A stretch of DNA of 64,000 bases from Caulobacter sp. Its GTDB lineage: Bacteria > Pseudomonadota > Alphaproteobacteria > Caulobacterales > Caulobacteraceae. The notes beneath the pieces were generated by a model. The model ran no database searches. It saw nothing but the letters and a program-made list of their open reading frames with translations, and was not told the DNA's origin. The first letter of the stretch is position 1. Each line of letters begins with the position of its first letter. The DNA lies in assembly GCA_030680355.1 (NCBI GenBank), contig JAUXVF010000028.1, positions 186,001-250,000 of the forward strand, given 5' to 3'. The position numbers were made by a program, and so were the translations under genes. This document shows, one piece after another, positions 28,702-38,419 of this stretch.

Positions 28702-30509
28702 AACGCCTGTCCGATACTGATGTAGATCTGGAATTCAGGATCGCCCGTCCGCTTGTTCAGCGGCGCCGCGATGTCCGCCCGGATCGGTCCAAAGCCCAGA
28801 TCATACCGGACGCCGACCCCGGCGCCGACGCCGATGTCCTGGGCCCGCGGCGTGGAATCGGTGCTGACGGCCCCGGCGTCGATAAAGGCGACCACGCCCC
28901 AGCGCTGGGTCAGTCCGCGCCTTACTTCGATGGAGGTTTCCAGCAGGGAGAGACCCCCTTGCGGGGAATTGTCGGCCAGGCGGGGCCCGACGGCCTGCCA
29001 GGCGTAGCCCCGGACAGATCCGCCGCCGCCCGCGTAGAAGCGGCGGGGCGATGAGACGTCGTCCAGGGTCGCGCCCAGGGTCGATCCGACCTTGACCCGA
29101 CCGGCGATGACCGTGCGAGCCTCTTCATCCAGGGACAGATAGGCGGAGCCCTGTCCCTGGAACCGGATATAGACCGCCTGGACATCGCCAAAGGCGGCCG
29201 TGGGTTCGGTCCGCGCCTCGAGGCGCCATCCGCGGGTCGGATTCAGAGGGTCGTCGGACCGGTCAAGAGAAAAGGCCGCCAGCAGTGAGCCCGTCACGAT
29301 GTCCCGCTCATCTCCCAGGACGACGGTGTTGCTGACCGTGGTCTTCTCGGTGCTCTGGCTGACGTCGAGCCCGACACCGCCGGTCACGAAGGATGTCTTC
29401 CCAAAGCGGCGCGTCAGATCACCGGTCGCCATCACGCCGGTGGAGTTATAGGCGTCGGTCACGGCGTTGTAGACGCCCGTCACGACCGTCAGCGTCTGCT
29501 GCGGGCGCTGCCAGTGGGGCATGGTCAACTTGAGCTCGGCCCGTTGCTCCAACTCGGCCAGGCGCAGACTGTAGGTGTTGGTGTCGGCGCGACCCAGGAG
29601 GTTGTAGCTGGTCCGGCGCAGGTCGAGGCCGGCGCCCTCGCTGGTCGACAGACCGGCGCTGACTTCCAGGGTGCGGCGCGGACGGTCGGCCAGGCTCACC
29701 AGGACGCCGCGACGGCCGTCGGGTTCCGCCTGGTCCTTGGGCAGAAGGGATACGGCCACGGAATCATAGACCCCGGTATCGAGCAGGCGGCGCTCAAGTT
29801 CGGCGACGTCTTCCGGATCATAAACATCGCCCGGCTTCCAGGGCGCCAGGGACCGGATCCATTTTTGACGGGTGCGGCCGCTCGGGTTGATGACCAGCCC
29901 GTCCAGTTTGACCTGTTCGCCGCTGACGATGCGGAAAGTCGGCCTGACGGTGTTGTCGGCATGGTCGACGATCACTTCCCGCGGAGCGGGGGCGGCGTCG
30001 GCATAGCCGCGCTTCTGGATGGCTGCGACAATTCGCCCTTCGGCGGCCAGAACGTCAGCGGCCTTGCCGGAGGCGCCGCGACGCAGGGCCATGGCCTGTT
30101 CGGCGGCGATCATCACCCCCGGCAAGGGCTCGGCGCCGACCCATTCAACGCCGGAACCCGCGAACCGGAACCGGGGACCTGGATCAATGCGAAGGACAGG
30201 AAAGGGCGGCTGCCCGCCATCATCCTGGTCGGGGTCAACGACGTCGGGCTCGACGGAATAGCCATAATATCCTTGGGTCCGCAGGGCCGCGATAGCGTCC
30301 TCGGCCGCTTCCCGGGCCCGCCGCCGCGCCTCGAACCGGGTCTGGGGAAGGGATTTCGTCTCGCCGACGGCCCGCTCGATGTCCTCGCGCAGGTCGGAGT
30401 CGGAGACGCCCTGAATCAGCGCCTTGGGGGACTGCGCCCGGGCAGGCGCCGTGGCCGCGACAAACACGGCGGCCGCCAGAACAGCCAAGGCGATGCGCGC
30501 AGGCGCCAA
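28698..30509 (-). CDS. tamA: TamA, Omp85-family outer-membrane assembly protein
   Basis: An Omp85 protein of about 603 residues: signal peptide, three POTRA-type domains (to about residue 270), then the 16-strand barrel with RGYAWQAVGP (the conserved RGY loop motif) and a C-terminal GDPEFQIYISIGQAF ending in Phe. The start was placed at TTG 30509 because GAGGAAG precedes it and it opens directly onto the signal sequence LAPARIALAVLAAAVFVAAT. A GTG at 30611 would add 34 charged residues before the signal peptide. It is coupled to tamB. Confidence 0.93.
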   Translation of the reverse strand: MAPARIALAVLAAAVFVAATAPARAQSPKALIQGVSDSDLREDIERAVGETKSLPQTRFEARRRAREAAEDAIAALRTQGYYGYSVEPDVVDPDQDDGGQPPFPVLRIDPGPRFRFAGSGVEWVGAEPLPGVMIAAEQAMALRRGASGKAADVLAAEGRIVAAIQKRGYADAAPAPREVIVDHADNTVRPTFRIVSGEQVKLDGLVINPSGRTRQKWIRSLAPWKPGDVYDPEDVAELERRLLDTGVYDSVAVSLLPKDQAEPDGRRGVLVSLADRPRRTLEVSAGLSTSEGAGLDLRRTSYNLLGRADTNTYSLRLAELEQRAELKLTMPHWQRPQQTLTVVTGVYNAVTDAYNSTGVMATGDLTRRFGKTSFVTGGVGLDVSQSTEKTTVSNTVVLGDERDIVTGSLLAAFSLDRSDDPLNPTRGWRLEARTEPTAAFGDVQAVYIRFQGQGSAYLSLDEEARTVIAGRVKVGSTLGATLDDVSSPRRFYAGGGGSVRGYAWQAVGPRLADNSPQGGLSLLETSIEVRRGLTQRWGVVAFIDAGAVSTDSTPRAQDIGVGAGVGVRYDLGFGPIRADIAAPLNKRTGDPEFQIYISIGQAF

Positions 30510-30715
30510 ACGATCTTCCTCACTTCTGCGCCCCGGCTCCCGTTTAATCGGCCCCGCGACGGCTGTCACGCCGTCCGGACCCGCCGGGCCGGCGTGGATA
30601 CTGCACTTCACCGGTGGTCGGCCGCCGGATTCCAGTCCCGGATCCGACGCACACCGGACCCTTATTGCGACCGTTAAGCATGAACCGTGAAGAGGCCGTT
30701 CAAATCGTCGACAAA

Positions 30716-31765
30716 TCAGGCTTCCGCGTGACCGGTTCGGTCTGCCGGAAACACATGCGCGCGGCGCGCCATGACGCTGATCGCAGTCCCGGCCACCAGC
30801 GTGCGACCCTGGTCCCGCGAAACCTGGGCGTCCAACGCCATCCCCTCGACCGTAACCAGGGCGACATGGGCCAGAGCGCCATCCAGGCTGATCCGCTCGA
30901 TCCGCGTCGCGAACCCGGCGTCGCCAAGCTGAAGGTCATAAGGCCGGACAAAGGCCGTCGCCGGGCCGTCGGGAACATCCGGGGCGGCGAGGCCGAGGGC
31001 GCCCGTGCTGAACTGGCCGCTTCGGACCCAGCCCGCGATGCGATTGGCGTTACCGACAAAGCCACAAACAAAGGCGTTGACCGGGTTCTCATAGACCGTC
31101 GCGGGCGGCCCCACCTGTTCGATACGCCCCTGATTGAGAACCGCCACACGGTCGGCGAGTTCGAGCGCCTCATCCTGATCATGCGTGACCAGGACGGTGG
31201 TGACCCCGGTGGCGTCATGAATGCGACGCAGTTCCCGACGCAGGGTCTTGCGGACGTTGGCGTCGAGCGCGCCGAAAGGTTCATCGAGCAGGAGCACGCG
31301 CGGCGAAACCGCCAGGGCCCGCGCCAGGGCCACCCGCTGCTGCTGGCCGCCGGACAGTTGGCCCGGATAGCGGTCCGCGAGACCGGAAAGTTCGACGAGG
31401 TCCAGGAGTTCGCCCACGCGGGCGTCGATCTCCGCCCTCAAGGGGCGCCCTTCGCCGCGCCGGACATCAAGGCCAAAGGCCACGTTCCTGGCCACGCTCA
31501 TGTGTCGGAACAGCGCGTATTGCTGAAACACGAACCCGACCCGCCGGTCAGCGGCGCCGACCCGGGTCATGTCCTCGCCGTCGAACAGAATCTGGCCGCT
31601 GTCTGGAAACACCAGACCGGCGATGGCCCGCAGAAGCGTTGTCTTGCCCGACCCGGACGGGCCCAGAAGCGCCAGGAGCTCGCCCGGCGCGATGTCGAGA
31701 CTGACGTCGTTGAGGGCCGGAAACCGGCCGAACATCTTTTCCACAGATCGGACCGAGATGCTCAT
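30716..31765 (-). CDS. cysA: CysA-like sulfate/thiosulfate ABC transporter ATP-binding protein (isolated)
   Basis: A 349-residue ABC ATPase. Walker [13 protein letters not shown]-loop FVFQQYALF, signature [15 protein letters not shown], Walker [13 protein letters not shown] and switch His [10 protein letters not shown] are all intact. The C-terminal domain of about 110 residues is TOBE-like ([11 protein letters not shown]), as in CysA. The N-terminus and [20 protein letters not shown] match sulfate importers best. The permeases CysT and CysW and the binding protein, normally adjacent, are not in the window. It lies downstream of tRNA-Lys on the same strand and upstream of tamA. Confidence 0.9.
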   Translation of the reverse strand: MSISVRSVEKMFGRFPALNDVSLDIAPGELLALLGPSGSGKTTLLRAIAGLVFPDSGQILFDGEDMTRVGAADRRVGFVFQQYALFRHMSVARNVAFGLDVRRGEGRPLRAEIDARVGELLDLVELSGLADRYPGQLSGGQQQRVALARALAVSPRVLLLDEPFGALDANVRKTLRRELRRIHDATGVTTVLVTHDQDEALELADRVAVLNQGRIEQVGPPATVYENPVNAFVCGFVGNANRIAGWVRSGQFSTGALGLAAPDVPDGPATAFVRPYDLQLGDAGFATRIERISLDGALAHVALVTVEGMALDAQVSRDQGRTLVAGTAISVMARRAHVFPADRTGHAEA

Positions 31766-31838
31766 CGAGCGACGGGGCTCCGATCCGCAGACGACAGGAT
31801 GGACCGGCCTGCCGTGGTCAACACTGCAGACAGGATGT

Positions 31839-31913
31839 TGGTAGGCCGGGTGGGGGTCGAACCCACGACCATTCGATTAAAAGTCGAATGCTCTACCACT
31901 GAGCTACCGGCCC
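31839..31913 (-). tRNA. tRNA-Lys (anticodon TTT)
   Basis: A full cloverleaf can be folded: 7-bp acceptor stem (GGGCCGG with CCGGCCT, one G-T pair at the end), D arm GCTC/GAGC, anticodon stem TTCGA/TCGAA with loop CTTTTAA, T arm GTGGG/CCCAC with loop TTCGACC, discriminator A and an encoded CCA. The anticodon is at 31879-31881. No integrase or direct repeat of the 3' end was noticed nearby. Confidence 0.97.
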
Positions 31914-32028
31914 GCTCGCGCGGCGCCCGTGGCGCCTCTGGAAGCGGCGCGGACCATAGGGGCGGCGCTCCAACGCCGCAAGCGGGGAACGCTATGCGGA
32001 ACCGATCAGGCAGGGTAGAATTTCGGTC

Positions 32029-32640
32029 ATGCGCTCATTTGTCGTGTTTCCGCTCGCTCTTCTCCTCTGCGCCTGCGCCACCAAGGGGCCAGACGGGGAC
32101 GCGCCGCCGCCGTCCGGCCGAATCGAAACGTCTGATCAGATCAATCGCGGCAGCATGGGCGGCGCAGTCAGCGCGCCCATGCGTGACCTCAACATGGTCC
32201 GTTCGAAGGTGCCCCAGATCCTGCTGGACGCGCTGGAAGACCCCTATGAGCGTCCCAAGCCCATGACCTGTCCGGAACTGGTGGCCCAGCTGCGGCCGCT
32301 CATCGAAGCCCTTGGACCCGATATCGACGAGCCCGAGACCGAGGATGACCGTCCGCTGATCGACAAGGGCGCCGACGCGGCCGAAGACTCGGCGCTCGGA
32401 TTTGTCGCCTCCGCGGCCCAGGACCTCATTCCCCTACGTGGCTGGGTCCGGAAGCTGAGCGGTGCGGAGCGGCATGACCGGCTCGTGCGGGCCGCTATCA
32501 CCGCCGGCGGTATTCGCCGCGGCTACCTCAAGGGTCTGGGCGAATCGAGGGGCTGCAATCCGCCGGCGACGCCGACCCATGTGAAGTCGTCGATCGTGCG
32601 TGAACCGCCCCAGAAGGGTCCGCGCTACCCGGTGCGTTGA
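32029..32640 (+). CDS. Putative lipoprotein of unknown function
   Basis: A 203-residue protein starting [20 protein letters not shown], with lipobox LLCAC. The mature protein is hydrophilic, with [20 protein letters not shown], a Cys in [20 protein letters not shown], an acidic linker and a central hydrophobic stretch ([19 protein letters not shown]). This pattern recurs in hypothetical lipoproteins of Caulobacter-like bacteria, but I know no function. Its 3' end overlaps the convergent tgt gene by 16 bases. Confidence 0.85.
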   Translation: MRSFVVFPLALLLCACATKGPDGDAPPPSGRIETSDQINRGSMGGAVSAPMRDLNMVRSKVPQILLDALEDPYERPKPMTCPELVAQLRPLIEALGPDIDEPETEDDRPLIDKGADAAEDSALGFVASAAQDLIPLRGWVRKLSGAERHDRLVRAAITAGGIRRGYLKGLGESRGCNPPATPTHVKSSIVREPPQKGPRYPVR

Positions 32641-33740
32641 CGCGATCGGAATTCGGTCCTGAACGCCGCGAACCGCCCCTCGGTGATCGCCGTGCGCATG
32701 GTCGCCATCAGGGTCTGGAAGAAGGCGATGTTGTGCCAGGACAGCAGCACCTGACCGAGGATCTCTTCCGACCGAACCAGATGATGCAGATAGGCTTTTG
32801 AATAGCCGCTGCTGGCCGGACAGGCGCTGGCCTCGTCCAGCGGCGTGTCATCCTCGGCGAAGCGGGCGTTCTTGAGATTCATCGCCCCGTCCCAGGTCCA
32901 GGCCTGACCATGACGGCCGGAGCGGGTCGGCAGGACGCAATCGAACATGTCGACGCCGCGGGCGACCGCCTCGACCAGATCGATGGGCTTGCCCACCCCC
33001 ATCAGGTAGCGGGGCCGGTCGGCCGGCAGCAGGCCGGGCGCATAGTCGAGCACCTCGCACATCGCCTCATGCCCCTCCCCGACCGCCAGCCCGCCCAGGG
33101 CGTAGCCGTCGAAGCCGGTTTCGATCAGGCGCTCGGAGGACTCCCGACGCAGGGTCTCGAAGGTCGAGCCCTGCTGGATGCCGAACAGGGCCTGGCTGTC
33201 GCGCTCGCCGAAGGCCGCCTTGGACCGCGCGCCCCAACGGGCCGAGAGTTCCATGCCCTGCCGCGCCCGGGCTTCCTCGGCCGGCCAGGCCACGCATTCG
33301 TCCAGCTGCATGACGATGTCGCTGCCCAGCAGATCGGCCTGGATTTCCATCGACCGTTCCGGTGTCAGCACATGTTTGCTGCCGTCGATATGGCTGGCGA
33401 AGGTGACGGCCTCCTCGGTGACCTTGCTGATCCCCGACAGGCTCATGACCTGGAAGCCGCCGCTGTCGGTGAGAATCGGGCCGTCCCAGCGCATGAAGCG
33501 GTGCAGGCCGCCCAGCCGCTTCACCCGCTCGGCCGAGGGTCGCAGCATCAGGTGATAGGTGTTGCCCAGGATGATGTCGGCGCCCGTCGCCTTGACCTGG
33601 TCGACGGTCAGGGCCTTGACCGTGCCGGCGGTGCCCACAGGCATGAAGGCCGGCGTGCGGATGTCGCCGCGCGGCGTCTTGAGAACGCCGGTGCGGGCCG
33701 CGCCTTCGGTCGCCGCGATATCAAAGGGGAAAGTCGCCAT
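32625..33740 (-). CDS. tgt: tRNA-guanine (queuine) transglycosylase with degenerate zinc site
   Basis: A 371-residue Tgt that exchanges guanine 34 for preQ1 in tRNAs with GUN anticodons. The general-base Asp is in [12 protein letters not shown] and the nucleophile Asp in [13 protein letters not shown]. The zinc motif, normally CxCxxC plus His, reads S305-A-C307-P-A-S310 with H336 kept, so two Cys are Ser. The rest of the fold, including [17 protein letters not shown], is normal. ATG overlaps the queA stop as TGATG; an ATG five codons upstream is possible. Confidence 0.96.
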   Translation of the reverse strand: MATFPFDIAATEGAARTGVLKTPRGDIRTPAFMPVGTAGTVKALTVDQVKATGADIILGNTYHLMLRPSAERVKRLGGLHRFMRWDGPILTDSGGFQVMSLSGISKVTEEAVTFASHIDGSKHVLTPERSMEIQADLLGSDIVMQLDECVAWPAEEARARQGMELSARWGARSKAAFGERDSQALFGIQQGSTFETLRRESSERLIETGFDGYALGGLAVGEGHEAMCEVLDYAPGLLPADRPRYLMGVGKPIDLVEAVARGVDMFDCVLPTRSGRHGQAWTWDGAMNLKNARFAEDDTPLDEASACPASSGYSKAYLHHLVRSEEILGQVLLSWHNIAFFQTLMATMRTAITEGRFAAFRTEFRSRQRTG

Positions 33741-34834
33741 CAGGCGGCGCGCCATAGCAGGCTGCTGTCGCCGTAGGAATAGAAACGATAGCCGTCGGCG
33801 ACCGCATGAGCATAGGCCGCGCGCATCGTCTCGTATCCGGAAAAGGCGCTGACCAGCATCAGCAGGGTCGATTTGGGCAGGTGGAAGTTGGTCATCAGCG
33901 CGTCGGCCGTGCGGAAGCGATAGCCGGGGGTGATGAAAATGGCCGTTTCACCGGCCCAGGGCGGAATGACGCCGTCCTCCGTCGCCGCGCTCTCCAGCAG
34001 CCGCAGCGAGGTCGTGCCGACGCAGATGATCCGTCCGCCGGCGGCTTTCACTGCGTTAAGGGCCGCCGCGGTGGCCGCGGGAACCTCGCCGTATTCGGCA
34101 TGCATCCGATGATCGGCGATCTCGTCGACCTTGACCGGCAGGAAGGTGCCGGCGCCGACGTGCAGGGTGACGAAATGCTGCGACACGCCGGCCGCCGTCA
34201 GCCGCTCAAGCAAATCGGGGGTGAAATGCAGGCCGGCGGTCGGCGCCGCCACCGAGCCGTCCTCACGGGCGTAGATGGTCTGGTAGTCGGACCGGTCCTG
34301 CTCGTCCTCGGGGCGCTTGGCCGCGATATAGGGCGGCAGCGGCATGTGGCCGCGGGTGTTGATGGCGATGTCCAGATCCGCCCCGGCCAGGTCGAAGACC
34401 AGCTCCACCTCGCCGCCCTCGCCCTTGGTCGCCACCGTGGCGTCGAGGGCGGCGCCGTCGCAGGCCCGGTCGGCCTCCGCGCCGAACCGGACCCTGTCGC
34501 CGACTTTCAACCGTTTGCCCGGCCGCATGAAGGCGCTCCAGCGATCGGGCGCCAGGCGTTTGTGCAGCGTCGCCTCCACCGCCACCGCATGGCCGTCGCC
34601 GCCGCCCTCGTCGCGCGCCTCGCGTCGACCGTCGAGACGGGCGGGAATGACCCGGGTATCGTTGAAGACAAGCGCGTCGCCGGGTTGCAGCAGGGACGGC
34701 AGATCGGCGACCGTCAGATCGTCCATGCCCTCGCCGGGGCGGACGACAAGCAGACGCCCCGTCTCACGCGGACGGGAGGGCCGCAGGGCGATAAGCTGCT
34801 CGGGCAGGTCAAAGTCAAAATCAGAAAGGCGCAT
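33740..34834 (-). CDS. queA: S-adenosylmethionine:tRNA ribosyltransferase-isomerase
   Basis: QueA adds an epoxycyclopentane unit from SAM to preQ1 in tRNA, the step after Tgt. The 364-residue protein starts [20 protein letters not shown], the usual QueA start, at ATG 34834; a GTG six codons upstream is less likely. Family motifs: [53 protein letters not shown] and [16 protein letters not shown]. queA and tgt overlap by one base (TGATG), so their products are likely made together. Confidence 0.97.
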   Translation of the reverse strand: MRLSDFDFDLPEQLIALRPSRPRETGRLLVVRPGEGMDDLTVADLPSLLQPGDALVFNDTRVIPARLDGRREARDEGGGDGHAVAVEATLHKRLAPDRWSAFMRPGKRLKVGDRVRFGAEADRACDGAALDATVATKGEGGEVELVFDLAGADLDIAINTRGHMPLPPYIAAKRPEDEQDRSDYQTIYAREDGSVAAPTAGLHFTPDLLERLTAAGVSQHFVTLHVGAGTFLPVKVDEIADHRMHAEYGEVPAATAAALNAVKAAGGRIICVGTTSLRLLESAATEDGVIPPWAGETAIFITPGYRFRTADALMTNFHLPKSTLLMLVSAFSGYETMRAAYAHAVADGYRFYSYGDSSLLWRAA

Positions 34835-34935
34835 ATTCGGGCGAAGCGCCACGTCCGCGGCCTTGCGTCAAGCACGCGATAGACAAACCGCCCCGGCCAT
34901 TGCGAGGATGGCGGCGAACGACAGAGGGAAGCTCC

Positions 34936-35547
34936 ATGCGTAATTCGACACTCGCCGTGACAGCGGCGGTCCTGGCCGTGACGATTTCCGGCTGCAACCG
35001 CAAGGCCGAGTCCGAGGCCCCCGCGCCCGTCGCCGTCGAGGCTGCAGCCGCCGCGCCGCAAACGACGGAACCCACGCTGGTGGTCGCCGACGGCTTCCAT
35101 CACCAGGCCGGGCTGGACGCCTCGGGCTACTATCTCAGCCCCGAGCCGATCCGGATCGGCAATTTCGAGCTCTCGCATCTCGGCGTCGGCGCGCCCAGTG
35201 ACTTCCAGACCTGGGAAAAGGGCGACCACGGCTCGACCTTCGGTCCGATCCTGATCGAATTCAGTGACACGACCAGCCCCAAGGCCAGCAACGAAATGGG
35301 TGGTGGAAACCCGTCGGTGACCCTGCGCGTGCTGCCGGAAGCCTACAGTTTTAACGCCGGCAAGCTGACCTTCCGCGGCCGCAACGCCAAGCTGGGCGAG
35401 GTGGTTTTCAGCGGAACCTTTGATCAGGCCGCCCTCGCCCGGGCCCGCAGCGAAGGCTCAGGTCAGGATACGGTCCTGAAGGGCGAACTGAAGGTCGGGA
35501 ACCAGCCCGTGCAACCCGTCTCGCTGTTCTACTGGGCCGGCGACTGA
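34936..35547 (+). CDS. Putative periplasmic lipoprotein of unknown function
   Basis: A 203-residue protein starting MRNSTLAVTAAVLAVTISGC, lipobox ISGC; GAGGGAAG precedes the ATG. After an Ala/Pro-rich linker (about residues 20-45) the domain looks all-beta: GYYLSPEPIRIGNFELSHLG, PSVTLRVLPEAYSFNAGKLT and GEVVFSGTFDQAALARARSE. The family is unknown to me. It is divergent from queA across about 100 bases and precedes the endonuclease/phosphatase-family gene. Confidence 0.85.
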   Translation: MRNSTLAVTAAVLAVTISGCNRKAESEAPAPVAVEAAAAAPQTTEPTLVVADGFHHQAGLDASGYYLSPEPIRIGNFELSHLGVGAPSDFQTWEKGDHGSTFGPILIEFSDTTSPKASNEMGGGNPSVTLRVLPEAYSFNAGKLTFRGRNAKLGEVVFSGTFDQAALARARSEGSGQDTVLKGELKVGNQPVQPVSLFYWAGD

Positions 35548-35578
35548 CGCCCTGCCGCGCCTCCGGCGGGCGGTGATC

Positions 35579-36559
35579 ATGGAGCAGGTCCGCGCCTTCC
35601 TGATCGCGGCGACGCGCGTCGCCGCCCTGGGGTTGGCCATAGGTCTGGCCGGCCTGGCGCTCCTTGCCCAGGGCGGCCGGTTCAGCGACCGACTGGACGC
35701 CCTGACCCATTTCACACCGTTGTTCCTGGCCGGCCTGCTGACCGCCGCCCTACTCTGGCTCGCGGCCGGACGGAATGGTCGAGCGACACCGCTCCTGGCG
35801 CTGATCGGCGTGCTGTCGACCCTGACCCTGATGGCGCCCGAGATGGCCGCCATGACCCGGAGCCGTCCCACCGCCGGCGCGGATCCGGCCGCGACCCTGA
35901 AAGTCGTCCAGTTCAACCTGTGGGGCCGCAACCGCGATCCGCTGGCCACGGCGCGCTGGATTCTCGACACGGATCCCGATCTGGTCGTGGTCGAAGAAGG
36001 GATGGGCGAGGCGCGCGGCGTGCTGACGGCGCTGGCCGATCGCTACCCCTACCGAACCACCTGCGACCAGCCGCACGCCTGCTCGACCCAGATCCTGTCG
36101 AAGACGCGGCCGACCGCCAGGGGCGGGCTCTACACCGACCGCCTGGCGGGGGCCTGGGCGACCTTCCCCGGCCCCGGCGAGCCGTACACGGTCGTGGGCG
36201 TCCACTACACATGGCCCTACCCGGCAGGGCCCCAGCAACAGATGACTCGGCGGCTGTCGCTGGTGCTGGATCAGTTTCCCAGGGACCGGCTGATTTTGAC
36301 CGGCGACTTCAATTCGACGCCCTGGTCGTTTTCACTGCGTCGGCAGGACCGATTGTTTGGCCTCGAGCGCAGAACCCGCGGCCTGGCCAGCTGGCCGGCG
36401 GGTCAGGTCTCACGCCTGAACCTCGCCGCGCCCTTCCCGCTGTTTCCCATCGATCATGTCTATGCCGGCGCGGGCTGGCGCACCGTCGAGGTTCGCCGGG
36501 GCCCCAGGCTGGGATCGGACCACTATCCGGTGGTCGTGACGCTTGCCGCGAGGCCCTGA
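35579..36559 (+). CDS. Membrane-anchored endonuclease/exonuclease/phosphatase-family protein
   Basis: A 326-residue protein with three N-terminal hydrophobic helices (to about residue 93) and a C-terminal EEP domain outside the cytoplasm or at the membrane. EEP motifs are complete: VVQFNLWGRN, LVVVEEGMGE (metal Glu), GVHYTWPYP, ILTGDFNSTPWS (Asp-Asn) and RLGSDHYPVVV (Asp-His). Substrates of such proteins include nucleic acid and phosphoesters of lipids; neither can be chosen here. The 3' end overlaps the convergent HD gene by 37 bases. A GTG two codons upstream is an alternative start. Confidence 0.9.
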   Translation: MEQVRAFLIAATRVAALGLAIGLAGLALLAQGGRFSDRLDALTHFTPLFLAGLLTAALLWLAAGRNGRATPLLALIGVLSTLTLMAPEMAAMTRSRPTAGADPAATLKVVQFNLWGRNRDPLATARWILDTDPDLVVVEEGMGEARGVLTALADRYPYRTTCDQPHACSTQILSKTRPTARGGLYTDRLAGAWATFPGPGEPYTVVGVHYTWPYPAGPQQQMTRRLSLVLDQFPRDRLILTGDFNSTPWSFSLRRQDRLFGLERRTRGLASWPAGQVSRLNLAAPFPLFPIDHVYAGAGWRTVEVRRGPRLGSDHYPVVVTLAARP

Positions 36560-37101
36560 AGCTCCCGGGTGATATTGGCCCGGGCGGGCGATTCCAGACG
36601 GGCTCGGAACGCCAGGTCGGGGAAGATCGCGTCCGCGTCGAGAAACCGCCGCATCACCTTGACCCGTCCGGCCTGGAACAGCGGGTCGGGCACATGCGCG
36701 TACTCCTGGCGCACATCGGCAGCATAGGCGTCGTAGGCCGCCGGTTCGGCGCCCAGGATCGCCAGATCGATCGACACCATGAGCGCGGCCAGCCGGTCGC
36801 CCGGCGACACCACATGACCTTTGGTCAGCAGGATCAGTCGCGCCACCTCGCCGGCGATCACGGGGTCCATGCCCATGGCCAGAAGGTCGCGCCGCGCCAT
36901 CACCGCGCTGGCGTCTTCGTTGTCTGATCGGGTCGGGTCATAGACCGCGTCATGCCACCAGATCGCATACTCAAGGATCTGGCGGTCCGTCGTCGACAGC
37001 CCGCCCTGCTCTCCAAGGAGCGCCAGACAGGATTCGATATGCGCCCGCGAATGATAGCGCCGGTGCGGTTCCGCATAGGCTGCTTCAAGCGCGGGCGTCA
37101 T
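36523..37101 (-). CDS. HD-domain metal-dependent hydrolase-like protein
   Basis: A 192-residue helical protein with HD-superfamily features: RYHSRAHIESCLALL (His), AIWWHDAVYDP (His-Asp pair) and MVSIDLAILG (distal Asp). It matches the COG4339-type proteins of unknown substrate. It lies six bases upstream of the ppiB gene on the same strand. The last 12 codons overlap the end of the EEP gene on the other strand; both reading frames look genuine. Confidence 0.85.
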   Translation of the reverse strand: MTPALEAAYAEPHRRYHSRAHIESCLALLGEQGGLSTTDRQILEYAIWWHDAVYDPTRSDNEDASAVMARRDLLAMGMDPVIAGEVARLILLTKGHVVSPGDRLAALMVSIDLAILGAEPAAYDAYAADVRQEYAHVPDPLFQAGRVKVMRRFLDADAIFPDLAFRARLESPARANITRELQGLAASVTTTG

Positions 37102-37106
37102 TGTCG

Positions 37107-37574
37107 TCAGGCGTCCGCGGCGACTTTCATCGACACGATCTTGCCCGGCTCGCGGGGCGGCTCGCCCTTGGGCAGGGCGTCGACATGATCCATGCCGTCG
37201 GTGACCTCGCCCCAGACCGTGTACTGGCTGTCGAGGAAGGTGGCGTCGTCGAAACAGATGAAGAACTGGCTGTTGGCCGAATGCGGATTGCTCGACCGCG
37301 CCATGGAGCAGACGCCGCGCAGGTGTTTGGCGTCGGAAAACTCGGCCTTCAGGTCGGGCAATTTGGAGCCGCCCGAACCGGTGCCGGTCGGATCACCGCC
37401 CTGGGCCATGAATCCGGGGATGACGCGGTGGAAAATCACGCCGTCATAGAAGCCCTCGCGCGCCAGTTCCTTGATCCGCTCGACATGGCCAGGCGCCAGG
37501 TCGGGGCGAAGGTTGATGGTGACCGTTCCGGTCTCGGTGGTCAGCAGCAGGGTGTTTTCGGCGTCAGTCGTCAT
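37107..37574 (-). CDS. ppiB: Cytoplasmic cyclophilin-type peptidyl-prolyl isomerase
   Basis: A 155-residue cyclophilin with no signal peptide. Active-site residues are intact: FHRVIPGFMAQGGDPTGTG (Arg and Phe), the SMARSSNPHSANSQFFICF strand and the DSQYTVWGEVTDGMD loop. It catalyses cis-trans isomerisation of Xaa-Pro bonds. It lies five bases after the stop of a signal-peptide cyclophilin, which itself follows another, giving three in a row. Confidence 0.95.
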   Translation of the reverse strand: MTTDAENTLLLTTETGTVTINLRPDLAPGHVERIKELAREGFYDGVIFHRVIPGFMAQGGDPTGTGSGGSKLPDLKAEFSDAKHLRGVCSMARSSNPHSANSQFFICFDDATFLDSQYTVWGEVTDGMDHVDALPKGEPPREPGKIVSMKVAADA

Positions 37575-37578
37575 GGGT

Positions 37579-38406
37579 TCAGTTCACTTCCACAGGAATT
37601 GTCACATCACACAGCGAGAAATCCGCGCCCTTCAGCTTGCGGACCCGCTGGATCTCGGTCTCGAACCAGGCGCTTGTCGGATCAACGATGCGCACGGCCG
37701 GTCGTTCGGCGGGGGCTATATCGGCCAGAACGCGGACGCGGTCCATCCGATCCTGCGGCGCGGCGACCGGTTCGCCGGTCTTGATCGCCCGCACCACCTC
37801 CATCCCGCTGACCACCCGGCCAAAGGCGGTGTAGCGTTTGTCGAGCGACATATAGGGCTGACGCATCAGGAAAAACTGGCTGTTGCCGCTGTCGGGTTCT
37901 TCGCTTCGGGCCATGCCGACCACGCCGGGGCAGTAGCTGCCCCAGGCCGCCACCTTGCCGTCGCTGGTCACGTCATGCCAGCTCCAGGCCTGGCTGATCA
38001 CCGGCAGGGATTTTACAAACCCCTCTTCCGTGCCCGAGGGGCCGGCGGCCGTTTTGAAAGGCGAGGCCGCGTCGCGCCGGAAGGTGAACTCGGCCTTGAG
38101 GTCGGGAAGGTCGCTGCCGCCCTCCCCGGTGTCGTCGGGATCGCCGGTCTGGGCCATGAACCGGTCGATCACCCGGAAAAAGACGCGACCGTCATAGGTT
38201 CCCTTGCGGGCCAGGGTCTTGATCCGGGCAACGTGTTCGGGCGCGACCTCCGGGATCAGCTCGACGATCACCCGTCCCTTGCTGGTGTCGATGACCAGCA
38301 TGTTTTCGGCATCGGGGGTCCGCCAGTCGGCGGCGACGGGCGGGGCAGTTGTCGCCGAGGCGGCGGCGGCCGAGATCAGCGCGGCCAGCAGAAACGTCGA
38401 ACCCAT
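37579..38406 (-). CDS. Secreted cyclophilin-like protein with family-specific insertion (copy 2)
   Basis: A 275-residue protein with a signal peptide (about 20 residues) and a cyclophilin domain: FFRVIDRFMAQTGDPDDTG, where the usual His before Arg is Phe, and GNSQFFLMRQPYMSLDKRYT. About 45 extra residues lie between LKAEFTFRR and GVVGMARSEEPD, and a C-terminal extension of about 60 residues follows. Two Cys, in GSYCPG and SLCDV, are matched in the neighbouring paralogue, so a periplasmic disulfide is possible. PPIase activity is inferred, not certain. Confidence 0.88.
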   Translation of the reverse strand: MGSTFLLAALISAAAASATTAPPVAADWRTPDAENMLVIDTSKGRVIVELIPEVAPEHVARIKTLARKGTYDGRVFFRVIDRFMAQTGDPDDTGEGGSDLPDLKAEFTFRRDAASPFKTAAGPSGTEEGFVKSLPVISQAWSWHDVTSDGKVAAWGSYCPGVVGMARSEEPDSGNSQFFLMRQPYMSLDKRYTAFGRVVSGMEVVRAIKTGEPVAAPQDRMDRVRVLADIAPAERPAVRIVDPTSAWFETEIQRVRKLKGADFSLCDVTIPVEVN

Positions 38407-38419
38407 GAGACTGGCCTCC

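Noticed and set aside
31839..31913. tRNA-Lys as an integration site for a genomic island.
   Set aside because: No integrase gene, no repeat of the tRNA end and no foreign-looking block on either side; flanking genes are ordinary chromosomal genes.
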